Origin: Corallococcus caeni
Lineage (GTDB): Bacteria; Myxococcota; Myxococcia; Myxococcales; Myxococcaceae
Length of the DNA: 64,000 nucleotides
NCBI RefSeq assembly: GCF_036245865.1
Contig: NZ_BTTW01000004.1
Coordinates: forward strand, 620,001 to 684,000
Direction: 5' to 3'
The notes under the pieces were generated by a model, which was given only the letters and a program-made list of their open reading frames with translations, searched no databases and was not told where the DNA came from. This document shows positions 26,886-36,390 of this stretch, piece after piece (the first letter of the stretch is position 1; each line of letters starts with the position of its first letter). The translations under genes and the position numbers were made by a program.

Positions 26886-27545
26886 CTAGAACAGCCGCGT
26901 GCCCAGGCCCACGCGCCCGGTGAGGCCCAGCCGCGTGTGGCCCGCGCCCGTGCGCTCCTGGAAGGTCTCCACGCCCACCTGTCCCGCCGCGAGCAGCGAC
27001 AGGTTGCCGCCCAGGTACACCTCCACGCCCAGGCCCCCCAGCGCCTGGAAGCGCCGCTGCTTGTCGCCGGTGAGCCCCAGGTCGATGGGCAGGTCCACCA
27101 GCCCCAGCAGCTCCACGGTGTCCGCCACCCGGTAGCCCGCCACCAGCCCCGGCAGGATGCGCACCAGCACGCCGGAGAAGTTGTCGTCGTCCATGTACGT
27201 GGAGCCGGAGTTGAGCACCAGGCCCACGCCCAGCGTCGGCGCCAGCCCGAACGACCCGCGCCGCACCACCTCCTTGCGGCCCACGAGCTCCAACGACGCG
27301 CCCAGCTTGAACCAGTCGAAGCGCGCCCGCGCCTCCACCTCCAGCGCGCCCAGCCCCTGCCGGAAGCCCAGCCCCACTTCCGGCGCGCCCGTGTAGCCAT
27401 AGAGCGCCGTCGCCCCCGCGGGCAGCATCACCGGCGCCACCACGGAGCCCAGCGGGTCCTCCTGCGAGAAGGAGACTTCGGCGTCCTGGGCCAGGGCCAG
27501 GGCGGGCACGACGAGGAGGGCAAGCAGCGGTCCGAGGCGCGTCAT
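26886..27545 (-). CDS. Small predicted outer-membrane barrel protein
   Basis: A 219-residue protein. A signal peptide (MTRLGPLLALLVVPALALA) is cleaved before QDAEV. The rest is alternating glycine-rich strands (LYGYTGAPEVGLGFRQG, LGVEVYLGGNLSLLAAGQVG) ending in GLGTRLF, with the C-terminal Phe expected of beta-barrel proteins. No specific family is recognised. The start is set at the signal peptide Met (27545). It is divergent from the receiver-DUF4388 gene. Confidence 0.65.
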   Translation of the reverse strand: MTRLGPLLALLVVPALALAQDAEVSFSQEDPLGSVVAPVMLPAGATALYGYTGAPEVGLGFRQGLGALEVEARARFDWFKLGASLELVGRKEVVRRGSFGLAPTLGVGLVLNSGSTYMDDDNFSGVLVRILPGLVAGYRVADTVELLGLVDLPIDLGLTGDKQRRFQALGGLGVEVYLGGNLSLLAAGQVGVETFQERTGAGHTRLGLTGRVGLGTRLF

Positions 27546-27652
27546 GGGCGCGCACCCTAGCGTGGGATACGGCCTGGCCAAAACCCAACGAATCCAGGGA
27601 CTTGGAGGGGGGTTGTGCATTCGCTCGGGTTCCCTGGAAGAATGGGGAATCC

Positions 27653-28798
27653 ATGGTTGCCTACCTGCACGTCGCACCTCCCCCTGGAACCTCCACGCCG
27701 CTGGGAGGTCGCGACACACTCGCCCTGCCGGGTGAGGGGTCGGGCTCGGTGTTGCTGGTGGGCGAGACGGCGCGGCCGGCGGTGACGGAGGCGCTCATCG
27801 CGGAGGGCTTCGAGCCCGTGCAGGTGGAGGGGGCTCGCGCGGCGCTGGCCCTGCTGGGCGTGGAGGCGGGGGTGTCGCGGCCGGACCCGGAGCGGGAAGC
27901 GGACCCGGTGCGGTCCGGTCCGTCGCTGACGCTGCCCCGGCTGGTCATCATCGACGCGGACCTGCCGGACGGCGACGGCTTCAGCCTCTGCGGCGTGCTC
28001 CGGGCGGACGCGAGGTCCGCGCACCTGCCGGTGCTGCTGGTGGCGCGGCAACCGGAGGAGTTCCACCGCGACCTGGCCGCGGGCGTGGGCGCGGATGAGT
28101 ACCTGGTGGAGCCGGTGGACGCGCGCGACGTCGCGGTGCTCGCCCGGCTCAAGACGGGACGGCGCGGCGAGGAGGACGTCTACGACGCGCACACCGCGAC
28201 GCTGCCCCTGGTGGGGCTGGTGCGCGCGCTCCTGTCCGGCGTGCGCTCCGGACGGGTGGTGCTGGCCGAGGACACCGGCGCCTTCGTCTTCCGCCACGGC
28301 CTGGTGGTGGACGCCAGCTTCCACGGCGAGCGCGGCAGCCTCGCGTTCCGGCGCCTGCTGTGCTTCGGCGCGGGCGCGTACACGGTGACGTTCGGCCCGG
28401 AGCTGCACCGGGGCACTCTCACCCTGGACCGCCCGTTCCTGTGCGACCAGGTGGTGCCCGGCCTGGAGCGCTTCGAACAGCTGCGCGTCCGGGGCCTGCC
28501 CCTGGCGGCGCGGCTCACGGTGGACTTCAGCCGGCTGGCGCAGGAGCTGCCCTCGCTCCCCGAGGACGTGGAGCAGGTGGTGCGCCTCTTCGACGGCCGG
28601 CGCACCGTGCGCGCGATGCTGCTGGAGTGCCGCTTCCCGGAGGCGCTGGCCTACGAGGCCGCCACCCGGCTGTTCATGCTGGGCGTGCTGGTGCCCGCCA
28701 TCCTGGTGGAGGAGCGCGAGCGCGCCCGGGAGTGCGCGGGACCGCCCCGCCTGTTCGAGCCCGTCCTGGCGCCTGACACGGAGCCGGACGCGTCGTAG
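27653..28798 (+). CDS. Degenerate receiver domain fused to DUF4388 (PATAN-like)
   Basis: A 381-residue protein. Residues 31-165 have a response-regulator fold with the phospho-acceptor retained (D101 in VIIDADLPDGDGF). However, the N-terminal acidic pair is missing (VLLVGETARP), the conserved Thr is absent, and the usual Lys is Glu (E153, EYLVEPVD). Residues about 180-300 resemble DUF4388 (ALLSGVRSGRVVLAEDTGAF, LVVDASFHGERGSLAFRRLL). DUF4388 proteins in myxobacteria often accompany motility and regulatory systems. The receiver may therefore act without phosphorylation. ATG 27653 is preceded by GGGGA. Confidence 0.75.
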   Translation: MVAYLHVAPPPGTSTPLGGRDTLALPGEGSGSVLLVGETARPAVTEALIAEGFEPVQVEGARAALALLGVEAGVSRPDPEREADPVRSGPSLTLPRLVIIDADLPDGDGFSLCGVLRADARSAHLPVLLVARQPEEFHRDLAAGVGADEYLVEPVDARDVAVLARLKTGRRGEEDVYDAHTATLPLVGLVRALLSGVRSGRVVLAEDTGAFVFRHGLVVDASFHGERGSLAFRRLLCFGAGAYTVTFGPELHRGTLTLDRPFLCDQVVPGLERFEQLRVRGLPLAARLTVDFSRLAQELPSLPEDVEQVVRLFDGRRTVRAMLLECRFPEALAYEAATRLFMLGVLVPAILVEERERARECAGPPRLFEPVLAPDTEPDAS

Positions 28799-28885
28799 GG
28801 GTTTGACTCGGGCGGCCTGCTCGGGGCACAAGGCCGGGAGCGCCACGGGCTGAACGCCCGTCCACCCCTCGCCGAAGCCGCCGCC

Positions 28886-29635
28886 ATGTCCGGTCACAAC
28901 CGATGGTCGAAACTCAAGCGCCGCAACGCCGTCCTGGGCGTGGCCAAGGGCAAGCTCTACTCCAAGGCCATCAAGGAGATGACCGTCGCCGCGCGGCTGG
29001 GCGGTGGTGACCCGGCCAGCAACGCCCGCCTGCGCGTGGCCGTGGCCCAGGCGCGCGAGTCCAACATCCCTCGCGACACCATCGAACGCGCCATCAAGAA
29101 GGGCACGGGCGAGCTGGCCGGCGAGTCCTACGAAGAGGTGACGTACGAGGGCTACGGCCCCGGCGGCGTCGCGCTCATCATCGAGTGCCTCACCGACAAC
29201 CGGAACCGCTCCGCCAGCGACGTGCGCAACCTCCTGGGCAACTACGGCGGCAACATGGGCGCGGAAGGCGCCGTGGGCTGGATGTTCCACAAGAAGGGCG
29301 TCATCACCGTGAAGCCCGGCCCCACCGAGGACCAGGTGATGGAGCAGGCCCTGGACGCGGGCGCGGAGGACGTCGTGGACCAGGGGCCGGACGGCTTCGA
29401 GGTGCGCACCGCCCCGGCGGACCTGCACGCGGTGGGCGCGAAGCTGGAGGCCGCGGGCCTGCCCCTGGGCGAACAGAAGTGGACCTTCGTGCCGCAGAAC
29501 ACCGTGAAGGTGGAAGGCGACAACGCGAAGCGGCTGTTGAAGCTGATGGACGCGCTCGACGACAACGACGACGTGCAGCACGTGCACGCCAACTTCGAAA
29601 TCGACGAGTCCCTGATGGAGTCGCTGTCCACGTGA
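28886..29635 (+). CDS. yebC: YebC/PmpR family protein
   Basis: A 249-residue YebC-family protein (MSGHNRWSKLKRRNAV, AARLGGGDPASNARLRVAV, YEGYGPGGVALIIECLTDNRNR). Members have been described as transcription regulators near ruvC and, more recently, as helpers of ribosomes at proline stretches. The full three-domain length is present. It sits 15 nt ahead of ruvC, the classical yebC-ruvC-ruvA order. A TTGACT box at 28803 might be a -35 element but the matching -10 is poor. Confidence 0.93.
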   Translation: MSGHNRWSKLKRRNAVLGVAKGKLYSKAIKEMTVAARLGGGDPASNARLRVAVAQARESNIPRDTIERAIKKGTGELAGESYEEVTYEGYGPGGVALIIECLTDNRNRSASDVRNLLGNYGGNMGAEGAVGWMFHKKGVITVKPGPTEDQVMEQALDAGAEDVVDQGPDGFEVRTAPADLHAVGAKLEAAGLPLGEQKWTFVPQNTVKVEGDNAKRLLKLMDALDDNDDVQHVHANFEIDESLMESLST

Positions 29636-29650
29636 GCCCCTGAGGGGCGC

Positions 29651-30250
29651 GTGGGAAAGGAACGGCCGGTGCGCGTGCTCGGCGTGGACCCTGGCAGCCG
29701 CTTCATGGGCTTCGGGGTGGTGGAGGAGAAGAAGGGCCGCCTGGTGCACCTGGGCCATGGCGTCATCAAGGTGGTGGAGTCCGCGCCCCTCGCCGAGCGC
29801 CTGAAGGATCTGCACGCCGCCTTGAGCGCCGCGCTCCAGCGCTACCAGCCGGAGGCCGTGGCCGTGGAAGGCCTCTTCACCTTCCGCAACGCCCGCAGCG
29901 CCCTGGTGCTGGGCCACGCGCGCGGCGTGGCGCTGCTGGCCGCGGCGCAGGCGGGCCTGACCGTGCACGAGTACGCCCCCGCGAGCGTGAAGAAGTCCGT
30001 GGGCGCCAGCGGCGCGGGCAACAAGGACGCGGTGGCGCGCATGGTGCGCACGCTGCTCGGCGTGGACGAAGCGACGCTGGAGCGCGCGGATGCCAGCGAC
30101 GCGCTCGCCGTCGCGCTGTGCCACTTGAACCAGTTCCGCGTGGGCATGCCCCGCGCCAGCGCGCCCGGCAACGGCAAGCGCAAGGGGGCCGCGTCGGTGC
30201 TCGCGGACCGCCTGTCGTCCGCCTACCAGCGCCCGGAGGCCCGTCGATGA
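29651..30250 (+). CDS. ruvC: Holliday junction endonuclease RuvC
   Basis: A 199-residue resolvase. The acidic active-site residues appear in VLGVDPGSRFMGFG (first Asp), VAVEGLFTFRN (Glu) and the C-terminal RADASDALAVALCH (the Asp pair). The start is GTG 29651, with an internal GTG at 29669 as alternative. The C-terminus has a basic extension (GKRKGAASVLADRLSS) beyond the usual about 173 residues. The stop overlaps ruvA by ATGA. Confidence 0.94.
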   Translation: MGKERPVRVLGVDPGSRFMGFGVVEEKKGRLVHLGHGVIKVVESAPLAERLKDLHAALSAALQRYQPEAVAVEGLFTFRNARSALVLGHARGVALLAAAQAGLTVHEYAPASVKKSVGASGAGNKDAVARMVRTLLGVDEATLERADASDALAVALCHLNQFRVGMPRASAPGNGKRKGAASVLADRLSSAYQRPEARR

Positions 30251-30861
30251 TCGCCCGGCTGCGTGGAAACGTGTTGGAGAAGGGCCCCGAGGACGCCGTC
30301 ATCGACGTGAACGGCGTGGGCTACCGCGTGAACCTCTCCATGGTCTCCCTGGGCAAGCTGCCCGCGGACGGCCAGCCGGTGGACCTGCGCATCCGCACCG
30401 TGGTGCGCGAGGACGCCTTCGAGCTCTTCGGCTTCCTCTCCCCCCAGGAGGAGGAGCTCTTCCAGCTGCTCAACACCGTGTCCCGCGTCGGCCCGCGCAT
30501 GGCCCTGGGCGTGATGTCCGGCATGGAGGTGGGCGAGCTCATCGCGGCGCTGTCGCGCGGGGAGACGGCCCGGCTCGCGAAGATCCACGGCGTGGGCAAG
30601 AAGACCGCGGAGCGGCTCGTGCTGGAGCTCAAGGAGAAGGTGCGCAACCTGCACTCGGAGGGCATCGCGCGCGGCACCACGCCCCGCGCGCCCGTCACCT
30701 CCGGCAACAAGGCCGACCTCGTCTCCGCGCTGCTCAACCTGGGCTACAAGCAGCCCCAGGCGGAGAAGGCCGCGGACGTCGTCATCGAGCGGCTGGGCCC
30801 GGACGCCACCTTCCAGGCCCTCTTCCGCGAAGCCCTCAAGTCCCTGCGCTCCAGCCCCTGA
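30247..30861 (+). CDS. ruvA: Holliday junction branch migration subunit RuvA
   Basis: A 204-residue protein with the OB-fold domain I (MIARLRGNVLEKGPEDAVID), helix-hairpin-helix domain II (LLNTVSRVGPRMALGVMSG, KIHGVGKKTAERLVLEL) and the flexible domain III (LVSALLNLGYKQPQAEKAAD) that contacts RuvB. It tetramerises on Holliday junctions. It is coupled to ruvC, but ruvB is about 3 kb away. Confidence 0.95.
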   Translation: MIARLRGNVLEKGPEDAVIDVNGVGYRVNLSMVSLGKLPADGQPVDLRIRTVVREDAFELFGFLSPQEEELFQLLNTVSRVGPRMALGVMSGMEVGELIAALSRGETARLAKIHGVGKKTAERLVLELKEKVRNLHSEGIARGTTPRAPVTSGNKADLVSALLNLGYKQPQAEKAADVVIERLGPDATFQALFREALKSLRSSP

Positions 30862-30869
30862 CTTCCGGA

Positions 30870-30902
30870 CACCGCGCCCGCCCCATGGGGCAAGACGCGG
30901 TG
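30870..30902 (+). terminator. Stem-loop after ruvA
   Basis: CACCGCG (30870-30876) pairs with CGCGGTG (30896-30902), and the loop holds the palindrome GCCCCATGGGGC. No U tract follows. The remaining gap to 31148 shows no gene. Confidence 0.4.
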
Positions 30903-31148
30903 CTCCAGGGGCTTGGAAATCCTCGGAAAATACGCGCAAGTCTTTTTCCCGTAGGAATCCGCTGACGTCTCCCCACGAACGGCTCCTCCGTTTGTCCGAC
31001 GTCATCTGGCGATCCACGGCGCTCACCGTTCGACACCCTTGAGCCATCCTGGCCGGCCATGAGCTGGCCCATTCCGCTGCAAACATCAATTTCCAGCACT
31101 GGTGCGGCGGTCCGGACAGGACCGCGCCGCCCCGAGGAGGCATGTGCG

Positions 31149-32642
31149 ATGGCGGCGTGGCGTGGTGTTCCGGTCCTCGTGCTGCTGCTCTCCGGCGTCA
31201 TCGGGGTGGGCTGTGGCGCGGCGGACGGCGAGGCTGGGGCGGCGTGGGGCGAGGCGGCGGCGGCGATGGAGGAGGGGGTGGACGCGGCGGCTTCCGGAGG
31301 GGCGCAGCCGTGTGGCCCGTCGGCGCGGCCCGTGGGGGACCTGCGCCCCGGCGCGGAGGGCTCGGCGCCGGAGAAGCTGGTGGAGGTGGACGGGCGCGTC
31401 TTCTACGGCGCGGATGACGGCGTGGCTGGCAACGAGCTGTGGGTGACGGACGGGAGCAGCACGGACTCGCGCCGGGTGAAGGACCTGCGGCCCGGGGCGT
31501 ATGGCAGCACGCCGCGCTTCCTCACGCGGATGGGCGGGCGGCTGTTCTTCGTCGCGGACGACGGGGTGAACGGGCCGGAGCTGTGGAGCACGGACGGCAC
31601 GGAAGCGGGCACGGTGCTGGTGGCGGACCTGCGGCCCGGGGCGCAGGGCAGCGCGCCGGACGGGCTGACGGTGGTGGGCGCGCGGCTGTACTTCACCGCG
31701 GATGACGGCGTGCACGGCCGCGAGCTGTGGAGCACCGACGGCACGGCGAAGGGCACGCAGCTCACGCAGGAGTTCGCGCCCGGGCCGAACTCGCTGTTCC
31801 TGGACGACCTGACGGAGTGGAACGGGAGGCTGGCGCTGGTGGCGTACGGCGACGACTCGGTGACGCTGTGGGTGCATGAAGCGCGCACCGGCGCCTCGCG
31901 GGTGCTCTTCCGGGGCCCGGCCTGGACGGTGCTCTTCGCGCTGACGCCCGCGGGGAGCGATCGCCTCTTCTTCCTCGTGGACCCGGGCCTGGGCGAGGCG
32001 GACCTCTGGGTGACGCGGGGCCAGCCCCTCACCACGTTCCCGCTGGTGCACGTCCCGGGGGACTACCCGTCGGAGCTCACGCCGCTGGGCACCAGCGTGT
32101 ACTTCATGGCCGGCGCGGAGGGCTTCTTCGGCGAGCCCGGCGACCTGCTCCACGGCGGCGAGCTGTGGAAGAGCGACGGCACGCGCAAGGGCACCCGCCT
32201 GGTGAAGGACGTGCGGCCGGGGCCCCTGGGCTCGCAGCCCTCCGGCCTGACGGTGATGGGCGGGCGGCTGTACTTCGCGGCGGAGGACGGCGTGCACGGC
32301 CGCGAGCTGTGGAGCACGGACGGCACGGCGCAGGGCACGGTGCTCGTGCAGGACCTGGAGCCGGGCCCCGTGGGCAGCACCCCCATGGCCTTCGCGCAGG
32401 CGGACGGGTGGCTCTTCTTCTCCGCGACGACGGCCGGCCGGGGCCGCGAGGCCTGGTACTCCAACGGCGCCCCGGGCCACGTGGACCCGATGCGCGACAT
32501 CGCGCCCGCGGGGCTCAGCGCGAATCCGCGCGGGTTCGTGCGCGCGGGCAGCCACGTCTTCTTCCTGGCCACGGATCCGATCCAGGGCGAGGAGCCCTGG
32601 GCGCTGCCGTTCCTCCCCGCGGCCCGCTGCGGCCGTCCGTAG
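31149..32642 (+). CDS. ELWxxDGT-repeat lipoprotein
   Basis: A 497-residue exported protein with signal peptide and probable lipobox (LLLSGVIGVGC). It carries a series of about 48-residue units, each with ELW-x-x-DGT and LRPGA-x-GS-x-P: ELWVTDGSS, ELWSTDGTEAGT, ELWSTDGTAKGT, DLWVTRGQ, ELWKSDGTRKGT, ELWSTDGTAQGT, EAWYSNGAPG. The central units are degenerate. Such repeats form beta-propeller-like surface proteins common in myxobacteria; the ligand is unknown. ATG 31149 has GAGGAGG 8 nt upstream. It faces the MBL-fold gene, with 4 nt between the stops. Confidence 0.82.
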   Translation: MAAWRGVPVLVLLLSGVIGVGCGAADGEAGAAWGEAAAAMEEGVDAAASGGAQPCGPSARPVGDLRPGAEGSAPEKLVEVDGRVFYGADDGVAGNELWVTDGSSTDSRRVKDLRPGAYGSTPRFLTRMGGRLFFVADDGVNGPELWSTDGTEAGTVLVADLRPGAQGSAPDGLTVVGARLYFTADDGVHGRELWSTDGTAKGTQLTQEFAPGPNSLFLDDLTEWNGRLALVAYGDDSVTLWVHEARTGASRVLFRGPAWTVLFALTPAGSDRLFFLVDPGLGEADLWVTRGQPLTTFPLVHVPGDYPSELTPLGTSVYFMAGAEGFFGEPGDLLHGGELWKSDGTRKGTRLVKDVRPGPLGSQPSGLTVMGGRLYFAAEDGVHGRELWSTDGTAQGTVLVQDLEPGPVGSTPMAFAQADGWLFFSATTAGRGREAWYSNGAPGHVDPMRDIAPAGLSANPRGFVRAGSHVFFLATDPIQGEEPWALPFLPAARCGRP

Positions 32643-32646
32643 CCGC

Positions 32647-33732
32647 TCAGGCCGCGCGCCGCATGGCGGGCGTGGGGTGCAGCCCGCCCGTGTTCGGCGC
32701 GGGCAGCACCACGGTGGGGCCCAGGCCCGGGGCCAGCAGGTGCGCGGTGAGCAGCGACGACGGGTGGAAGTTCACGAACGACGCGTCATACGCGGACGGG
32801 CCGGCGAAGAGCTTCTCCACCACCATGGACGCGTACTGCTCCAGCGAGTCCTCGCGCGTGTTGCCGTTGAGCACCACCTCCCAGCCCATCTGCTCCGCGA
32901 AGCGGCGCACGCCGGGGATGCGCGACAACAGCGGCGTGAAGCTCTCCGTGCTCACGCCGTTCTCGCTCACCACGAAGACTTCATTCGCGGTGGCCACCGC
33001 CAGGGACATGTTCCCCTGCGTGTGGCCGGGCGTGCTGAGCAGCGCCGCGCCCTGGCCCAGCCACGTGTCCCCGTCCAGCAGCACCACGCGCTCCTCGGGG
33101 ACGTCCGTGCCGCCGGGCACGAACCACACGTGCTGCATGGGGTGCAGGTGCTTCACCATGGTCCACTCGGCGCGCTGCACCAGCAGCTTCGCCCGGGGGA
33201 AGACGCCCGGCTTCCCCTCACCGCCCAGCCAGCCGCGCAGGTCCTGGATGTGCAGGTGGTCGAAGGCCAGGTAGTCCACGTCCGACGGCGTCAGCCCCAG
33301 TTGCTCCAGGTGGCCCTGCACCGTGCCGTGGCGGGTGGACATCACCTTGTCGGAGAGGAACGCGCCGTAGCGCTCGCGCAGCGCGCGGTAGAAGGGCGCC
33401 GCGTGGCCCCGCTCGTAGTCGGTGGGGTTGAAGAGCAGGGTGCGCCGCTGGCCGGTGCCTCCTTCCGCGAACTGCACCACCTGCATGCGGTTGGTCATCA
33501 TCACGTACGGCGCCGGGGAAAGCGCCGCGCCACTGAAGGCGAACAGGGTGGGGTAGGGGAACGTGATGAGGTCGCGGGTGGCCACCGCCGCCACCGGGCC
33601 CTCCCGGACGAAGGCCTCGCGGGCCTCCAGCGCGGCGCGGCGCAGCTTCTGCAACCGGGGACCGGGCGAACGCTCGGCGCGGGCCTCGGGCAACAGGGGC
33701 AGGGGACGGAACGGGGCGGAAGCGGAAATCAT
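32647..33732 (-). CDS. MBL-fold metallo-hydrolase
   Basis: A 361-residue metallo-beta-lactamase-fold protein. Metal-binding motifs are FDHLHIQDLRG (HxHxxD form), STPGHTQGN and a late His in VNFHPSS. No signal peptide is visible, so it is probably cytoplasmic. The substrate cannot be predicted; the long N-terminal part before the first motif (about 170 residues) is unusual for lactonase types. The start at 33732 is preceded by GGGAG. It is divergent from ruvB. Confidence 0.8.
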   Translation of the reverse strand: MISASAPFRPLPLLPEARAERSPGPRLQKLRRAALEAREAFVREGPVAAVATRDLITFPYPTLFAFSGAALSPAPYVMMTNRMQVVQFAEGGTGQRRTLLFNPTDYERGHAAPFYRALRERYGAFLSDKVMSTRHGTVQGHLEQLGLTPSDVDYLAFDHLHIQDLRGWLGGEGKPGVFPRAKLLVQRAEWTMVKHLHPMQHVWFVPGGTDVPEERVVLLDGDTWLGQGAALLSTPGHTQGNMSLAVATANEVFVVSENGVSTESFTPLLSRIPGVRRFAEQMGWEVVLNGNTREDSLEQYASMVVEKLFAGPSAYDASFVNFHPSSLLTAHLLAPGLGPTVVLPAPNTGGLHPTPAMRRAA

Positions 33733-33851
33733 GACGCGACTCCCTTCGGGCAGGGGGACAGGCCCCCTGGCTGGCCGGTCGGCGTGCCACTCCGAGTCTA
33801 GCGCCGCCAGAAGGGCAGCGACATGTGGCCCCTTCGCTGTATAGGGTCGCA

Positions 33852-34886
33852 ATGGCGATGGCGAGGAAGTCCGACGACACCCTCTCGGGAGATGTTCAGC
33901 CGGAAGACATCCGGCTGGAGGCCTCCCTGCGCCCGCGCACCTTCGACGAGTACGTGGGGCAGGGGGCGGTCGTCGAGAAGCTCAAGGTGTACGTGGCCGC
34001 GGCCAAGAGCCGGGGTGACGCGCTGGACCACTGTCTGTTCTCCGGTCCCCCCGGCCTGGGCAAGACGTCGCTCGCGCACCTCATCGCGAACGAGCTGGGC
34101 GTGGGCATCCACGTCACCAGCGGCCCCGCGCTGGAGCGCAAGGGCGACCTGGCGGGCCTGCTCACCAACCTCAACGAGCGGGACATCCTCTTCATCGACG
34201 AAATCCACCGCCTCAACGCCGCCGTGGAGGAATACCTCTACCCGGCGATGGAGGACTTCCGGCTGGACATCACCATCGACACCGGGCCCGCCGCCCGCGC
34301 GATGAAGATCGATCTGCCGCCCTTCACCCTGGTGGGCGCCACCACGCGCACGGGCCTGCTCACGTCCCCCCTGCGCGACCGCTTCCAGATTCAGGAGCGC
34401 CTGGAGTACTACGAGCCGAAGTTCCTGGAGCAGATCCTCGACCGCTCCGCGCGCATCCTCGGCGTGCCCATGGACCGCGCCGCCAGCCGTGAAATCTCCA
34501 CCCGCTCGCGCGGCACGCCCCGCATCGCGAACCGCCTGCTGCGCCGGCTGCGCGACTTCGCCCAGGTGGAGGGCAACGGCCGCATCACCTACGACCTGGC
34601 GCACGACTCGCTGAGCCGCCTGGGCGTGGACGCCAGCGGCCTGGACGCGATGGACCGGAAGATCCTGCTGACCATCCTGGAGAAGTTCGGCGGCGGCCCG
34701 GTGGGCGTGGAGACCATCGCCGCGAGCGTGGGCGAGCAGCGCGACACCCTCGAGGACGTCTACGAACCCTTCCTCATGCAGGAGGGCTTCCTCATGCGCA
34801 CGCCCCGCGGCCGCACCGCCACGCTGCGCACCTACCAGTACTTCAAGAAGACGCCGCCCCCCACCCCACAGGGGACCCTCTTCTAG
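33852..34886 (+). CDS. ruvB: Holliday junction helicase RuvB
   Basis: A 344-residue AAA+ motor. Visible are the N-terminal [12 protein letters not shown], Walker [13 protein letters not shown], Walker [11 protein letters not shown], sensor [17 protein letters not shown], the arginine finger region [15 protein letters not shown] and the C-terminal winged helix ([17 protein letters not shown]). ATG 33852 is used; ATG 33858 is equally possible. It is separated from ruvCA by an ELWxxDGT gene and an MBL-fold gene on the opposite strand. Confidence 0.96.
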   Translation: MAMARKSDDTLSGDVQPEDIRLEASLRPRTFDEYVGQGAVVEKLKVYVAAAKSRGDALDHCLFSGPPGLGKTSLAHLIANELGVGIHVTSGPALERKGDLAGLLTNLNERDILFIDEIHRLNAAVEEYLYPAMEDFRLDITIDTGPAARAMKIDLPPFTLVGATTRTGLLTSPLRDRFQIQERLEYYEPKFLEQILDRSARILGVPMDRAASREISTRSRGTPRIANRLLRRLRDFAQVEGNGRITYDLAHDSLSRLGVDASGLDAMDRKILLTILEKFGGGPVGVETIAASVGEQRDTLEDVYEPFLMQEGFLMRTPRGRTATLRTYQYFKKTPPPTPQGTLF

Positions 34887-34902
34887 CCCCACCTCCTCCG
34901 CC

Positions 34903-36390
34903 ATGAGCCAAGCCTCCGCGCCCGCCGTGCCCACGGTCCTCCCCGGTTCCCGCGACTACTACGGCGACCTGATGCGCGCCTCGCAGGCCACGCGCGCGGG
35001 CTTCCTCGCGGAGCGGGAGCGCTGGCTGCGCGGCGTTCCGGTGGAGGGCCGCGAGGAGCTGCTCTTCGAGTTCGAGATGTGGCTGCGCGCCGTGGAGCGC
35101 TACCTGAACCTCCACAACTCCGTGGTGGACGCCCGCGCCCGTCCGCTGGTCACGCGCGACTTCCACGAGGAGCTGGTGGACGTGCGCGACGCCATGGAGC
35201 GCGCGGTGCGCGTCGCCCGGCACCTGCAGGACCCGGACAGCGACCCGAAGATGGTCTTCCGCAAGTACGTGGAGACCCAGCTCGCGGACGACCGCGTGCG
35301 CCGGCTGTTGATTGAAGAGGAGCTGGACCAGGAGACCCCGCCGGAGAGCCTCTTCGTCGTGCGCGAGGCCTTCGACGCGCTGAAGAACCTGCTCGACAAC
35401 CTGCTCCAGCTGCCGCTCATCGGCCTGTCGCTGTTCCAGGACGTGGGCAAGCTGACGCTGCGGGAAATTGTCCTCAACCGCTACTTCCGCCCCTTCCGCC
35501 CGCTGGAGTTCCGCGTCGAGTACGACCGGCTGCGCTCCGTGCGCCTGCTGGACGTCCTGGGCACGCTGCCCGCGGACACGCGGCCCCTCTTCACCACCGC
35601 GTTCCTGGGCCTCTTCCGCGTGCTGCACTACCTGACGCACGTGGACCCGGAGTCCCAGCCGCCCGTGCCCCGGCGCGTGCGCGTGCTCCTGTCCCTGGTG
35701 CGCGGCGAGGTGTCCGCCGTCGCCAGCTACCTGCACACGGAGCTGTCCCCCAAGGCGGGCACCAGGCCCCTCCAGGCCGCCACGCTGCGCGCCGCGCGCG
35801 ACCTGGCCCGCGAGACGGACCGCATCGCCCGGGAAGTGCTGGTGGACCTGGACCGCGACCCCGCCGCCCCCCTGCGCGCCGCGGAGGCCTTCACCACGCT
35901 GCTGCGCCAGCAGATCGTCGCGCTGTTGGACGCGCTGGCCCCCAACGGCGCGCTGGGGGAGGAGGCCTTCGCCCACCTCACCAGCGCCCAGGACGCAGCG
36001 CTGCGACTGCGCAAGGACCTGTGGGTCTACGCCCAGCTCTGCCGCGCCGCCGAAAGCCACCTGCGCTCCGACGACGTGGTGTCCGCCGAGCGCGTGCTGG
36101 AGGCCCTCAAGTCGTTCCTCGACTACTTCCACGACGGCGGCTACCAGTTGTTGCGCTACGCGGACTACGACGCCTTCGACCGCTTCACCTCGCTGCTGGT
36201 GGAGCTGCCCTGGCCCCCGGAGGGCCCCGGCATCCGCAGCCGCCTGGCGGAGGACCTCCGCCGCTTCTCCCAGACGCTGGAGACCACCTTCCACGCCGTC
36301 AGCCGCCGCTCCCTCCTCCAGGGCCGCGGCTTCGACCGGCCGGACGCGGAAGCCCTGAGAGATCGCTTCCTGTCGCCTGGCGGACGCTGA
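34903..36390 (+). CDS. Uncharacterised all-helical protein next to ruvB
   Basis: A 495-residue protein that I do not recognise. It is almost wholly alpha-helical, rich in Arg, Glu and Leu, without signal peptide or membrane segment. Patterns such as LFEFEMWLRAVERYLNLHNS, LVDVRDAMERAVRVARHLQ and FDALKNLLDNLLQLPL look like long amphipathic helices, as in scaffold or chaperone-like proteins. It starts 16 nt after ruvB, so it is probably co-transcribed. The 448 bp after it hold no convincing gene. Confidence 0.65.
   Translation: MSQASAPAVPTVLPGSRDYYGDLMRASQATRAGFLAERERWLRGVPVEGREELLFEFEMWLRAVERYLNLHNSVVDARARPLVTRDFHEELVDVRDAMERAVRVARHLQDPDSDPKMVFRKYVETQLADDRVRRLLIEEELDQETPPESLFVVREAFDALKNLLDNLLQLPLIGLSLFQDVGKLTLREIVLNRYFRPFRPLEFRVEYDRLRSVRLLDVLGTLPADTRPLFTTAFLGLFRVLHYLTHVDPESQPPVPRRVRVLLSLVRGEVSAVASYLHTELSPKAGTRPLQAATLRAARDLARETDRIAREVLVDLDRDPAAPLRAAEAFTTLLRQQIVALLDALAPNGALGEEAFAHLTSAQDAALRLRKDLWVYAQLCRAAESHLRSDDVVSAERVLEALKSFLDYFHDGGYQLLRYADYDAFDRFTSLLVELPWPPEGPGIRSRLAEDLRRFSQTLETTFHAVSRRSLLQGRGFDRPDAEALRDRFLSPGGR

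Noticed and set aside
27557-30124. An 855-codon open frame on the minus strand
   Set aside because: Antisense shadow of the receiver-DUF4388, yebC and ruvC genes; the composition is Arg/His/Gln-rich with no motif.
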